Source of the DNA: an uncultured Formosa sp.
Lineage (GTDB): Bacteria > Bacteroidota > Bacteroidia > Flavobacteriales > Flavobacteriaceae
DNA: 64,000 bases
NCBI RefSeq assembly: GCF_947500765.1
Contig: NZ_CANMTH010000008.1
Location: 62,001-126,000 of the forward strand
Direction of reading: 5' to 3'
The notes beneath the pieces were generated by a model. It ran no database searches. It was not told the DNA's origin and worked only from the letters and a program-made list of their open reading frames with translations. Below are positions 8,793 through 17,524 of this stretch, piece after piece (within the stretch, counting starts at the first letter, position 1; every line of letters begins with the position of its first letter). The translations under genes and the position numbers were made by a program.

Positions 8793-10253
8793 TTAGGCTT
8801 TATGTCCTGCTTTATCTACAGTAAAAACTTTGAAATCTCCTGTTTCATTAGTTGCAAAAGCAAATGGTTTAGATTTCAATACTTGAGGTTTATGTTCTAC
8901 TTTTCCTATAACGTTATTATTTAATACAATTTCGTAATGAGAAATAGGATCTGCAGCAGCATAAGCCGTTTGCCAAGTAATTTTAGTAGTTCCGTTTACT
9001 GTTTCTTGTTTAATATCTCTTGGAGGCGTCATGTCTATTTTATCTAGCTGAAAGAAATTTGTTCGTTCTCCAGCTGCTTTTGCAGTTTTTGCTTCTATAC
9101 TACGTCGTTTTTCCTGAGACATAGCATCTGGTTTAACCTGAGCACCGTAATAGTTTTGTGTTAATTGACATTTTAATGGATCATCATCTATTTGACCAAT
9201 TCCTATAATAAGTGTGTCTACTCCAGGTGTTGTTAGTACATATTCTATAAGCTCATTACTTGGTAAGTCTGCAGAACCTACTTTACGGTAAATCTGACTT
9301 GGTTTTCGGGAGAATCCAGGGACTTCTTTATACATCGTTCCTGCGCCAAAAACTTTCATACCAATAACGCCTATACCTTTAGCTTTAGCAAGCGGAATAA
9401 CGTTATGTTGCATATTGAAATACAAATGGTCATTAGAATTTATAGATACTAATAAAGCATCAAGTAAATCATATTCATCACGTTGCATAAAATCAATCAT
9501 GGCTTCAGGATTTTTATGTCCAGAAAAACCAATATGTTTTAGTAATTTTTCATTTTTAGGATTAGTACCAGTAAAATTTGTACCATCTCTAAAATCTTTT
9601 AAAACAACTAGAGCTCCAAAGTTTTCATCTGGTTTAATAGGGGTTTCAATACCTTTATATAGTATGTCGTTCTCTTCAATAGATTCTAAAGCATGAATTA
9701 AAACAATGTCTACGTAAGAACCTTCTGGATAATAACCTTTCCCATCACCAAAAAGCTGAGTCATGGTTCTTCTAATATCATCAGCAGCAGTTTGCACATC
9801 TTCACCATTAGATTTGTTTCTTACATTTTCTCTTTCTTCCCATCCCGGTTTTCCCCATCTCATAAGTGTCTTACTTGTAATGGTAATAGAGTCTCTAAGT
9901 TTTTTGTTGTAATTCGGTTTTCCTGGAATTAAGTTCATTTTTTCAAACGCAGAATGGTAGTGTAACTGGCTTAAATCGTAAACATTAGAGGTGTCGAAAT
10001 AATTAATCCCTAAATCGAAAGCTTTAGTAATAATTGAAACGGGATCTACATCGTCTGGTGTCCATTGAATAGACGCTTGTCCGCCGAGTCCTAATGTAGT
10101 GACCTTATTTTTCATTCTACCAAAAGGTCTTAACATTGGAGCAGGTGCTTTGTCTGAAAAACTCATTCCTAGTGGAAGAATCACAGCTCCTGCAGCAGCT
10201 GTACTCGTTAACCGAAGAAAATCGCGTCTAGTTACTGGGTATTTACTTTTCAT
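8793..10253 (-). CDS. Tat-exported aldo/keto reductase with C-terminal Fn3-like domain
   Basis: The 486-residue protein begins with a twin-arginine signal (TRRDFLRL, residues 8-15, then an Ala-rich hydrophobic stretch), so it is probably folded with its cofactor before export. Residues about 40-390 are an aldo/keto reductase barrel: FDLGINYFDTSNVYDLSQ carries the Asp and Tyr of the active site, VLIHALES the Lys/His region, and IGFSGHKNPEAM and TPGVDTLIIGI the later strands. The last 80 residues (from about 405, PPRDIKQETVNGTTKITWQ) resemble a fibronectin type III domain. It is the first gene of the lar cassette, so it may act on the same substrate as a nickel-pincer enzyme; that link is inferred from position only. 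Confidence 0.82.
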   Translation of the reverse strand: MKSKYPVTRRDFLRLTSTAAAGAVILPLGMSFSDKAPAPMLRPFGRMKNKVTTLGLGGQASIQWTPDDVDPVSIITKAFDLGINYFDTSNVYDLSQLHYHSAFEKMNLIPGKPNYNKKLRDSITITSKTLMRWGKPGWEERENVRNKSNGEDVQTAADDIRRTMTQLFGDGKGYYPEGSYVDIVLIHALESIEENDILYKGIETPIKPDENFGALVVLKDFRDGTNFTGTNPKNEKLLKHIGFSGHKNPEAMIDFMQRDEYDLLDALLVSINSNDHLYFNMQHNVIPLAKAKGIGVIGMKVFGAGTMYKEVPGFSRKPSQIYRKVGSADLPSNELIEYVLTTPGVDTLIIGIGQIDDDPLKCQLTQNYYGAQVKPDAMSQEKRRSIEAKTAKAAGERTNFFQLDKIDMTPPRDIKQETVNGTTKITWQTAYAAADPISHYEIVLNNNVIGKVEHKPQVLKSKPFAFATNETGDFKVFTVDKAGHKA

Positions 10254-10536
10254 AGCTTGTGTTTTTTTTGTTGAAGTTAAAAAATCTATTATTCAACAAT
10301 AATTTTTTTAGTGTCAAAATAGAATTTTTAACATGATTTTAAGTTTTTATTAAACTGTAATTGTATTCTTACAGTTTTTGTAAGAATAATAAATTTAAAA
10401 ATGACTTTTTTTGAATTTATTATTAACTCATTTAAGTTTCGATTTAACTCAATGGTAATACGGTTCTATATCTGTTTTAAACATAAAACCATTTATTTTA
10501 CGGTGCTTTTGTACTGTAAAATATTTTGATAAATCG

Positions 10537-11091
10537 ATGAGTAAAAAACAAGATTATAACCACGCCTACAACGAGTATTGGTATGAATTGTATGCATATG
10601 CTAATAATATTTTGCGATCTCGAGAAGCTGCCGAAGATATAACACAAGAAGTGTTTTTAGATCTTTGGAATCGGTTAGACGACTTAACCATAGAGCATTA
10701 TAGAGCATATTTGTATAAAGCAGTGAAGTTTCAATGTGCTAAAAGATTACGTAATACACCTTTTACAGAGGTTATGCTCGATAAAATTGAGGCGACTTTA
10801 AGTGTTGATGATTTAGATGTCAATCAACATATTGAAGCTAGTAAAATTCTACTTATCGAGAAAATAGATGTTTTAGCTAATGATGTATTACCAGAACGTT
10901 GTCTTCAAATTTTTAAGCTTCGTTTTAAAGAAAATTTAAGTTATAAAGAGATTGCTAGTATGTTAGATATTTCTACCAGTACGGTTGATAATCAAATTAA
11001 TAAAGCCTTAAAAACCCTAAGAGCGTCTGGTATTTATAACTCCGAGATGGTACTACTTCAAGTCATCTTAATAGGGCTTACTACCGTTTAA
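10537..11091 (+). CDS. ECF-type RNA polymerase sigma factor (FecI-like)
   Basis: The 184-residue protein has sigma region 2 (about residues 10-75; DITQEVFLDLWNR is typical) and a C-terminal region 4 helix-turn-helix (about 120-175; LSYKEIASMLDISTSTVDNQI). The gap between them contains no extra domain. It is followed by a FecR-type anti-sigma factor and a SusC-like transporter with an STN domain, the standard order for sugar- or chelate-induced trans-envelope signalling in Bacteroidota. It should direct RNA polymerase to the SusC/SusD promoter at about 12150-12225 when substrate is present. Confidence 0.92.
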   Translation: MSKKQDYNHAYNEYWYELYAYANNILRSREAAEDITQEVFLDLWNRLDDLTIEHYRAYLYKAVKFQCAKRLRNTPFTEVMLDKIEATLSVDDLDVNQHIEASKILLIEKIDVLANDVLPERCLQIFKLRFKENLSYKEIASMLDISTSTVDNQINKALKTLRASGIYNSEMVLLQVILIGLTTV

Positions 11092-11174
11092 TGTTAATTA
11101 AGTGTTAGCTAGGTTAACAAACCTTTAACAACAAAAAATAAGATAGGGGGAGGGTGCTTTTTGGGTACTTCATA

Positions 11175-11200
11175 GTAAAGGGATATTGTTCCCTATTTAC
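11175..11200 (+). other. Hairpin just before the anti-sigma start codon
   Basis: GTAAAGGGA (11175-11183) faces TCCCTATTTAC (11190-11200); the GGGA/TCCC core and GTAAA/TTTAC ends pair with a two-base bulge. It ends 7 bases before the ATG at 11208 and could limit translation of the anti-sigma factor. Its function is inferred. Confidence 0.35.
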
Positions 11201-11207
11201 ATATACT

Positions 11208-12134
11208 ATGAACGAGAAGAACTTTAAACGTATTCTTAAGAAGTACGAAAATGGAGTAGCCTCAGAAAAAGATATCGAAATTATAGATGCTTTTTTTGAT
11301 GCCATGCATACAGCAGGAGAAGACCCTAAAACATTTAAACATAACCTTGCTTTAAAAAATAAGATCTATAAAAAAATAGAACAAAAGAAGCACACCAAAA
11401 TAAACTGGAACTGGAAGATCGCTGCTTCTATAGTTGCATTAATAGGGTTTAGCTTATTTAACCTAATTAACAATCAAGAGTTTTTTAATAGCCATACTCA
11501 AAATCTAATAGAATCACATTTAGGCGAACAGACTCAAGTGCATTTGCCAGATGGTTCTACCGTTATTTTAAACGGGAAGAGCTCTTTACAATATCCTAAT
11601 GCATTTAAAGACTCTATACGATTAGTCAAATTAAAAGGACAAGCTTTTTTTAATGTCACTAAAAATCCAAATCAACCCTTTGTTATTCAATCTGGATCAA
11701 TCACTACAAAAGTATTAGGGACCTCTTTTAATATTATAGAAAACGATACTACAGTTCAAGTTGTTGTAAGTACGGGGTTGGTTAATGTCTCTTCACAATT
11801 AGCTTCGGTGTATTTAAAACCAAATCAGAAGGTTATTTATAATAGGACATCACATCAGCTTAAAAAAACCAATGTAAACGCAGAGCTTATTAATCTGTGG
11901 TGGAAAGGTGAAGTGGTTTTAAAACAAATAAAAATACAAGAATTGGCTACCGAGCTTGAGAAATTGTACGGCTTACCTTTTATAATAAAAGACGATGCTG
12001 TAAAAAAGATGTATCTCTATTCTTTAAGATTATCTAGAGACGAACCATTACAGGAGTTAATAGCACGTATCAACTTTATAAACGAAATCCACTTAATTAA
12101 CCATAACACTATGATAGAAATTACAAAAGACTAG
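11208..12134 (+). CDS. FecR-family anti-sigma factor
   Basis: I choose ATG 11208 (MNEKNFKRILKKYENG) over an upstream non-ATG start at 11154, because the latter adds residues unlike the family. The 308-residue product has a short cytoplasmic N-terminal sigma-binding part, a transmembrane helix (about residues 78-93, WKIAASIVALIGFSLF) and a periplasmic FecR domain (about 105-205; QTQVHLPDGSTVILN, FNVTKNPNQPFVI and TTKVLGTSFNI are typical). The C-terminal part (DEPLQELIARINF) is the DUF4974 type that contacts the STN domain of the transporter. It lies 116 bases after the sigma factor. Confidence 0.92.
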   Translation: MNEKNFKRILKKYENGVASEKDIEIIDAFFDAMHTAGEDPKTFKHNLALKNKIYKKIEQKKHTKINWNWKIAASIVALIGFSLFNLINNQEFFNSHTQNLIESHLGEQTQVHLPDGSTVILNGKSSLQYPNAFKDSIRLVKLKGQAFFNVTKNPNQPFVIQSGSITTKVLGTSFNIIENDTTVQVVVSTGLVNVSSQLASVYLKPNQKVIYNRTSHQLKKTNVNAELINLWWKGEVVLKQIKIQELATELEKLYGLPFIIKDDAVKKMYLYSLRLSRDEPLQELIARINFINEIHLINHNTMIEITKD

Positions 12135-12145
12135 ATTTTTTAAAA

Positions 12146-12174
12146 GAGAAGGATCTGCGGCAACAGATCCTCTC
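12146..12174 (+). other. Intercistronic hairpin between anti-sigma factor and SusC genes
   Basis: GAGA and GGATCTG (12146-12149, 12151-12157) pair with CAGATCC and TCTC (12064 loop not involved; right arm 12164-12174) around a 6-base loop, with one bulged A. There is no T-run, so it is more likely an attenuator, RNA-processing site or stability element that lets SusC/SusD be expressed differently from the regulators than a full terminator. Confidence 0.5.
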
Positions 12175-12225
12175 GAAATTAAGCATTGAACTTTAAAATA
12201 AAAATAAAACCCAACATCCAATTCA

Positions 12226-15200
12226 ATGAAAGCATTCTTAAGGAATACATTCCGATTAACACTGTTTATATGTTTTATAAGCGCATATCAAAGTTATGGT
12301 ATGGCAAAAAACATAAATACAACAAACTTATCTCTTAACGAAAGGGGAGCATCGCTTGTTGAAATTTTAACTAAAATATCAAAAATAACTGAATTTAATA
12401 TGACTTATGGCGATTTTATCGCTAAAAACGAAAATCATTACGATGCTGTTTATAATAATACATCACTAAACAACATATTAACAGACCTAGGCAAACGTGC
12501 ACACTTTAGCTTTAAAGTGAATGGTAGCGATGTGTTAATAGGGCATACTGTAAAACAATCGGCATTCCCACAAGTGCAACAAAATGTGACCTTACAAGGT
12601 AAGGTTTACGATGAAATAGGATTGCCGTTACCCGGAGCAAATATTTTAGAACAAGGCACTACAAATGGGGTGACTACAGATTATGACGGAAATTTTACTA
12701 TAAAACTATCTCGTACTAATCCTACCATAATTGTTTCTTATTTAGGCTATGCAACTCAAAATATACCTGTAAACGGTCAGACAAATGTGTCTGTAAACTT
12801 AGAAGTCGATGCATCGGGTTTAGAAGAGATTGTTGTTATTGGTTATGGTAGTGTTAAAAAGAGCGATTTAACTGGCGCTGTGTCTACAGTAAGTTCAGAC
12901 GATTTGGTTGCTTTTCCTGTAGTCGATGCTGCACAAGCTTTACAAGGTCGCGCTGCTGGTGTGTCTGTACAGTCTACCAACGGGGCACCAGGTTCAGATT
13001 ATAGCATTCAAATTCGAGGAAATACGTCTATTAATGCCAGTAACGATCCGTTAATTGTAGTCGACGGATTTATAGGAGGTGTAATGCCGCCTGCAGAAGA
13101 TATACAATCTATAGAAGTGCTTAAAGATGCATCATCTACAGCGGTTTATGGGGCAAGAGGTGCTAATGGTGTTATTATTGTTAGTACAAAAAGAGGTGCA
13201 CAAGGGAAGCCGCAATTTAGTTTCTCGACGTCGTATTCGTCTCAAACAGAAATCAATCGTTTAGATCTATTGAATGCCGATCAATTTACCGATTATATTA
13301 CAGAATTAGATCCAGATTTTGTGCCTGAATTAACAGGAGAAGGGACCGATTGGCAAGACGAAATTTATAGAACTGGTGGTGTTCAAAACTATCAATTGTC
13401 TATTTCAGGGGGTTCAGAAGCCTTGAGTTATTATGTGTCTGGTGCAATTTTCGATCAAGAAGGTATTGTAAAAGATTCAGACTATAAACGATATTCAATT
13501 ACAACCAATTTAGATTTACAAGCTTCAGAGTCGGTTAAATTTGGTACAAGTCTATTTATTCGTCGTAGTAATACCAACGGTGTAAAAAGTCAAGAAGGCG
13601 GAGATGCTGCACAAACAGGGGTTATTTCTGGGGCGTATAAATTCTCTCCAACCCAAAGCATTACAGATGCTAACGGCGATTATGCATTAAGTATTGTCGG
13701 ATATCCTATAGACAATCCGTATGCTTTGGCTACCGAATATCAAAACGAAGTGATTAAAGATCTGTTTCAAGGGAATGTCTATACCGAAATAGATATATTG
13801 AAAGACTTAACATTTAAATCTACTTTAGGGGTTAGTATAAACGATTCTAGAACAGGTCAATACTATCCAACAACTTTAGATCGCGGGAATAGTGTAGGCG
13901 GAGAGGCTACACTTAATACCTATAAGAAAACCAGTTTTATTAGCGAGAATTATGTAAACTATTCTAAAACCTTTGCAAAGGTGCATCAACTCGCTGTAAT
14001 GGGAGGATATTCGTTGCAAAAAGACCGCACAGAAGTTACAAGTACTTTAGCTTCAGGTTTTATTTCAGACTCTTTTTCGTTTTGGAATTTAGGTGCCGGA
14101 TCGAATGCATCTTCTGTAGATTCTGAATTGTCTGAAACCACGTTCGAAGCTTTTTTTGGTAGGGTTAATTATACCTTAAACGATAAATATTTATTCACCT
14201 TTACGGGCAGGCAAGAAGGCTCTTCCGTATTTGCTAAGAATAATAAATACGGATTCTTTCCTTCAGCAGCATTCGGATGGAAAATCTCAGACGAAAACTT
14301 CTTAACAAATTCTAATACGATCAGTGTCTTAAAACTACGCTTAAGTTATGGCGAAGTTGGTAACCAGGCTATTAGTCCGTATCAATCTTTAGCGTCATTT
14401 ACAGATGTCTTTACAACCGTGCAAGGGAGTGCGGTAACTGCCATTCGTCCGTCTACCATTTCAAACAACGATTTAACATGGGAAACCACTGCACAAACCA
14501 ATATTGGTTTAGATCTTGAACTGTTAAGAAACCGCTTCGGAGTGACTTTAGATTATTATAAAATGAAAACTACAGATCTGTTATTCGAGGTGCCAACACC
14601 AAACTATACAGGCTTCGAGACGCAACTTCAAAATATTGGAACTGTAGAAAACGAAGGTTTTGAATTTGCAGCCAACGCTACTATTTTTCAGAGTGATTTT
14701 AAATGGAAAACCTACGCTAATATTTCATTCAACAAAAATAAAATCATAAAGCTTGTAGAGAACGATACCGATGGGAACGATATTTATTATTCCTCGAATC
14801 CGTTATCTGGTGGTGGTACTACGCAGTTATTAAGAGAAGGAGAATCTGTTGGAACATTCTGGGGCTATATGTACGATGGTGTGGTACAATCTGAAGATGA
14901 GGTGCTTATTGGCGGCGAAGCTGTTGGTGGCGAAAGCTTTAAAGATTTAAATGGCGATGGCGCGTTAACCGACGAAGATCGCGCTATTATTGGCGATCCG
15001 CATCCCGACTTTAATTGGGGGTGGAATAACGATTTTAGTTATAAAAATATTAACCTAAATGTATTTATTCAAGGAGCTAAAGGCGGAGAAATATTAAACT
15101 ACACCTTAATGGAACTAGGCGCTTTAAACGGCAGAACTAATGTAACCACAGAAGCACTTAACCGTTGGAGTCCGACTAATACAGATACCGATATTCCAGA

Positions 15201-15492
15201 AGCACGAGTGAGCAGAAGTTTTGTGACTTCAGACCGCTGGATTGATGATGCTAGCTACGTTAGAATAAAAAACATCTCCTTAGGGTATAACTTTGCTCCA
15301 GACGTATTATCTAAAGTTCACATATCATCGGCAAGACTGTATGTTAGTGGTCAAAACCTATTTACGTTTACTAATTACAAGGGTATAGATCCCGAAGTTT
15401 CGTATAGCAATACAAGTAGTAACATTGGCTTAGACTATGGAAGTTACCCGAATGTAAAATCGTATACCGTAGGATTAAATATAAGCTTCTAA
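12226..15492 (+). CDS. SusC-like TonB-dependent transporter with STN signalling domain
   Basis: This 1088-residue outer-membrane importer has a signal peptide (about 1-26). An STN domain follows (about 33-110; NLSLNERGASLVEILTKIS), which passes the substrate signal to FecR. Next are a carboxypeptidase-regulatory-like domain (about 118-195), the SusC plug opening VVIGYGSVKKSDLTGAV, the DPLIVVDGF and KDASSTAVYGARGANGVI blocks, and the barrel ending in a Phe. STN-bearing SusC proteins are regulated by their own sigma/anti-sigma pair, and that pair is immediately upstream. No glycosidase, lyase or sulfatase accompanies it, so the imported glycan is unknown. Confidence 0.95.
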   Translation: MKAFLRNTFRLTLFICFISAYQSYGMAKNINTTNLSLNERGASLVEILTKISKITEFNMTYGDFIAKNENHYDAVYNNTSLNNILTDLGKRAHFSFKVNGSDVLIGHTVKQSAFPQVQQNVTLQGKVYDEIGLPLPGANILEQGTTNGVTTDYDGNFTIKLSRTNPTIIVSYLGYATQNIPVNGQTNVSVNLEVDASGLEEIVVIGYGSVKKSDLTGAVSTVSSDDLVAFPVVDAAQALQGRAAGVSVQSTNGAPGSDYSIQIRGNTSINASNDPLIVVDGFIGGVMPPAEDIQSIEVLKDASSTAVYGARGANGVIIVSTKRGAQGKPQFSFSTSYSSQTEINRLDLLNADQFTDYITELDPDFVPELTGEGTDWQDEIYRTGGVQNYQLSISGGSEALSYYVSGAIFDQEGIVKDSDYKRYSITTNLDLQASESVKFGTSLFIRRSNTNGVKSQEGGDAAQTGVISGAYKFSPTQSITDANGDYALSIVGYPIDNPYALATEYQNEVIKDLFQGNVYTEIDILKDLTFKSTLGVSINDSRTGQYYPTTLDRGNSVGGEATLNTYKKTSFISENYVNYSKTFAKVHQLAVMGGYSLQKDRTEVTSTLASGFISDSFSFWNLGAGSNASSVDSELSETTFEAFFGRVNYTLNDKYLFTFTGRQEGSSVFAKNNKYGFFPSAAFGWKISDENFLTNSNTISVLKLRLSYGEVGNQAISPYQSLASFTDVFTTVQGSAVTAIRPSTISNNDLTWETTAQTNIGLDLELLRNRFGVTLDYYKMKTTDLLFEVPTPNYTGFETQLQNIGTVENEGFEFAANATIFQSDFKWKTYANISFNKNKIIKLVENDTDGNDIYYSSNPLSGGGTTQLLREGESVGTFWGYMYDGVVQSEDEVLIGGEAVGGESFKDLNGDGALTDEDRAIIGDPHPDFNWGWNNDFSYKNINLNVFIQGAKGGEILNYTLMELGALNGRTNVTTEALNRWSPTNTDTDIPEARVSRSFVTSDRWIDDASYVRIKNISLGYNFAPDVLSKVHISSARLYVSGQNLFTFTNYKGIDPEVSYSNTSSNIGLDYGSYPNVKSYTVGLNISF

Positions 15493-15519
15493 TCGTTCAC
15501 AACACTTAACATTATAATT

Positions 15520-17076
15520 ATGAAACATATAATAAAATTGTCTGCACTAGCGCTATCTCTATTCGCGGTTTTAGTGAGTTGTGCAGATTTAGACGAAAAC
15601 CCAGTAGGGACATTAACTCCTGAAGGCTTTTTTAATACCATAGACGACGTATATCCTATGATTGATGGTACGTACGGTCTTATGGCATCCTCAAGTTATT
15701 ATGGCGCCGGACTTACCGTGCCCTTACAACTTATGAGCGATATGGTAGATAATGGTTACGAGTTTAGTGATTATGCCGAGTTTAGTCGCTTTTTAACCAC
15801 GCCTACAAATTCGTATGTGTCTAATCTTTGGGCTTCGTCTTACCAAACTATTGCTACAGCAAATACAGCCATTCAGGGGGTAAGTTATTTAGATGATGAA
15901 GACGAAACGGTTAAACTCGCCGCTGAAGCCGAAGCCAGATTTGTTCGCGCTTTCTTGTATTATCATTTGGTCAGACTATATGGTAATATTCCGTATATAG
16001 ATAGTCCAGATATAGCCGATCCGTTAAGCATCACCCTGTCTACGCCCGAAGAGGTGTACGCACATATTATAGAAGATATGACGTTTGCCTTCGAGCACTT
16101 AAATATGGATCCCAGAGGTAGCGTAAGATCTCGACCTTCTAAAGGGACAGCAGCCTCGTATTTAGCATCTGTTTATATGACGCTTGGCGAATGGCAATTG
16201 TCTTACGATAAAGCCAAATGGGTAATCGATAATGCAGGTGCGTTACACTATGCGTTGGAAGACGATTTTCAAGATTTGTTTAGAAATAGCGAACAATGGG
16301 CGTCATCAGAATATATTTTTCTAGTCGATTTCACCAGTAACCAAACCGGACAAAATCCCAATCCAACCACATACGAAAACGACAATAAAATCGGACCCTT
16401 TAATGGGGTAGAAGGTGGCGAATCGCCCTTAGGGGGTTGGAGCATGCTTGTACCACATCTTAATGTGTATACCACTTGGGAGGCTAACGATTACCGCTTA
16501 AACGTGAGTATGACCGATGCATTAATTTTAGATGACGATACCGGTATAGTAAGACCATACACCGATTTTGAAATCCCAAGACCACATGTTGCCAAATACA
16601 CCAGATTTCCAGGAGACGGACGAACAACTGCAGGGTGGCGTTCAGATTTTGATTATGTTACTTTTAGATATGCTGAGGTGTTACTTATTGCAGCCGAAAC
16701 TGCTAACGAATTAGGATTTACTGCCGAAGCTATAGGCTATGTTAACCAAATACGTGCCCGTGCCAGACAAGCCGGTGAGATTGAATTTACAGGTGGTGGA
16801 TTAGGAACTTACGAACCTTCTGCTTTTCCTGAAGATGTTTTATCAGGAACCGGAACAGCAGCGTTAAGAACTTTAATATTAGAAGAACGCCGTATAGAAT
16901 TTGCGTTCGAATGGAAACGCTGGTACGATATTGTACGTCGCGATCTCGGACACGAGGTTTTTGGAACAGATGGATTAGAACCCCAATCTAATTTCGCAAC
17001 CTTTAGATACTTACTACCCATACCACAAGACGAAATGAATAAAAACGAAAACTTTATTCAGAATCCAGGATATTAA
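15520..17076 (+). CDS. SusD/RagB-like surface glycan-binding lipoprotein
   Basis: The 518-residue protein has a lipobox ending LVSC (Cys21), the N-terminal SusD helical region (EGFFNTIDDVYPMIDGTYG, EAEARFVRAFLYYHLVRLYG) and the C-terminal RagB/SusD part with ADVLL-like FRYAEVLLIAAETANE and ERRIEFAFEWKRWYDIVR. It forms the lid of the SusC pore. It starts 27 bases after the SusC gene. Visually its GC is higher than that of neighbouring genes. The strong terminator at 17158-17198 ends the operon, so no enzyme is co-transcribed. Confidence 0.95.
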   Translation: MKHIIKLSALALSLFAVLVSCADLDENPVGTLTPEGFFNTIDDVYPMIDGTYGLMASSSYYGAGLTVPLQLMSDMVDNGYEFSDYAEFSRFLTTPTNSYVSNLWASSYQTIATANTAIQGVSYLDDEDETVKLAAEAEARFVRAFLYYHLVRLYGNIPYIDSPDIADPLSITLSTPEEVYAHIIEDMTFAFEHLNMDPRGSVRSRPSKGTAASYLASVYMTLGEWQLSYDKAKWVIDNAGALHYALEDDFQDLFRNSEQWASSEYIFLVDFTSNQTGQNPNPTTYENDNKIGPFNGVEGGESPLGGWSMLVPHLNVYTTWEANDYRLNVSMTDALILDDDTGIVRPYTDFEIPRPHVAKYTRFPGDGRTTAGWRSDFDYVTFRYAEVLLIAAETANELGFTAEAIGYVNQIRARARQAGEIEFTGGGLGTYEPSAFPEDVLSGTGTAALRTLILEERRIEFAFEWKRWYDIVRRDLGHEVFGTDGLEPQSNFATFRYLLPIPQDEMNKNENFIQNPGY

Positions 17077-17157
17077 ACATAACATACGTGTGGTAGCTCT
17101 CTAATGGCTTGCCTTTTAGAAGTGATTACACGTATACCTTTTGATTATTTTTACACC

Positions 17158-17198
17158 CTCCCCTTATAAACGTTTTGTTTAGAGGGGAGTTTTTTTTG
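17158..17198 (+). terminator. Intrinsic terminator of the sigma/FecR/SusCD unit
   Basis: CTCCCCT (17158-17164) with AGGGGAG (17183-17189) and inner TAAAC/GTTTA (17167-17171, 17177-17181), followed by eight or more T. The rest of the gap to 17524 holds no recognisable gene; it is AT-rich and includes the dyad at 17473-17497. Confidence 0.88.
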
Positions 17199-17472
17199 TT
17201 TTAAACTAGAGATGAGATTGTAGGTTTTGGACTTTAAAACCAGTATGTGTTAGGTTTAGTATTTAGGTATACAATGCTAAATATTAAGGCTGTGATATTT
17301 TAGTAAGCCTTTTACGGTAAACCGCAATCTTATATGGTTTGGTTTCATTATTTTTAAGAAATGTAAATTAAAATATTATTTACTTATACATGGCTAAATA
17401 AGTAGCTGTAAAAAATCATAAATCTATAGAAAAATACATATTAAACCTTTAGTAGGTTTTTATGGAATTGTA

Positions 17473-17497
17473 AATCAAGTAAATATTTCACTTGATT
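17473..17497 (+). promoter_or_regulatory. Dyad upstream of the PHP-SMC ATPase gene
   Basis: Perfect 8-base inverted repeat AATCAAGT (17473-17480) / ACTTGATT (17490-17497) with a 9-base spacer, 27 bases before the start codon. It could be an operator or a leader hairpin for the solitary ATPase gene. Confidence 0.4.
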
Positions 17498-17524
17498 GAA
17501 AAAAGAATTTAAGTAAGATGAGCT

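Noticed and set aside
10500..10536. TAnnTTTG promoter box for the sigma factor gene
   Set aside because: The nearest candidate, TATTTTG, is one base short of the consensus spacing.
11154..11207. Upstream non-ATG start of the FecR gene
   Set aside because: The added residues cross the leader hairpin and do not fit FecR N-termini; ATG 11208 gives a typical start.
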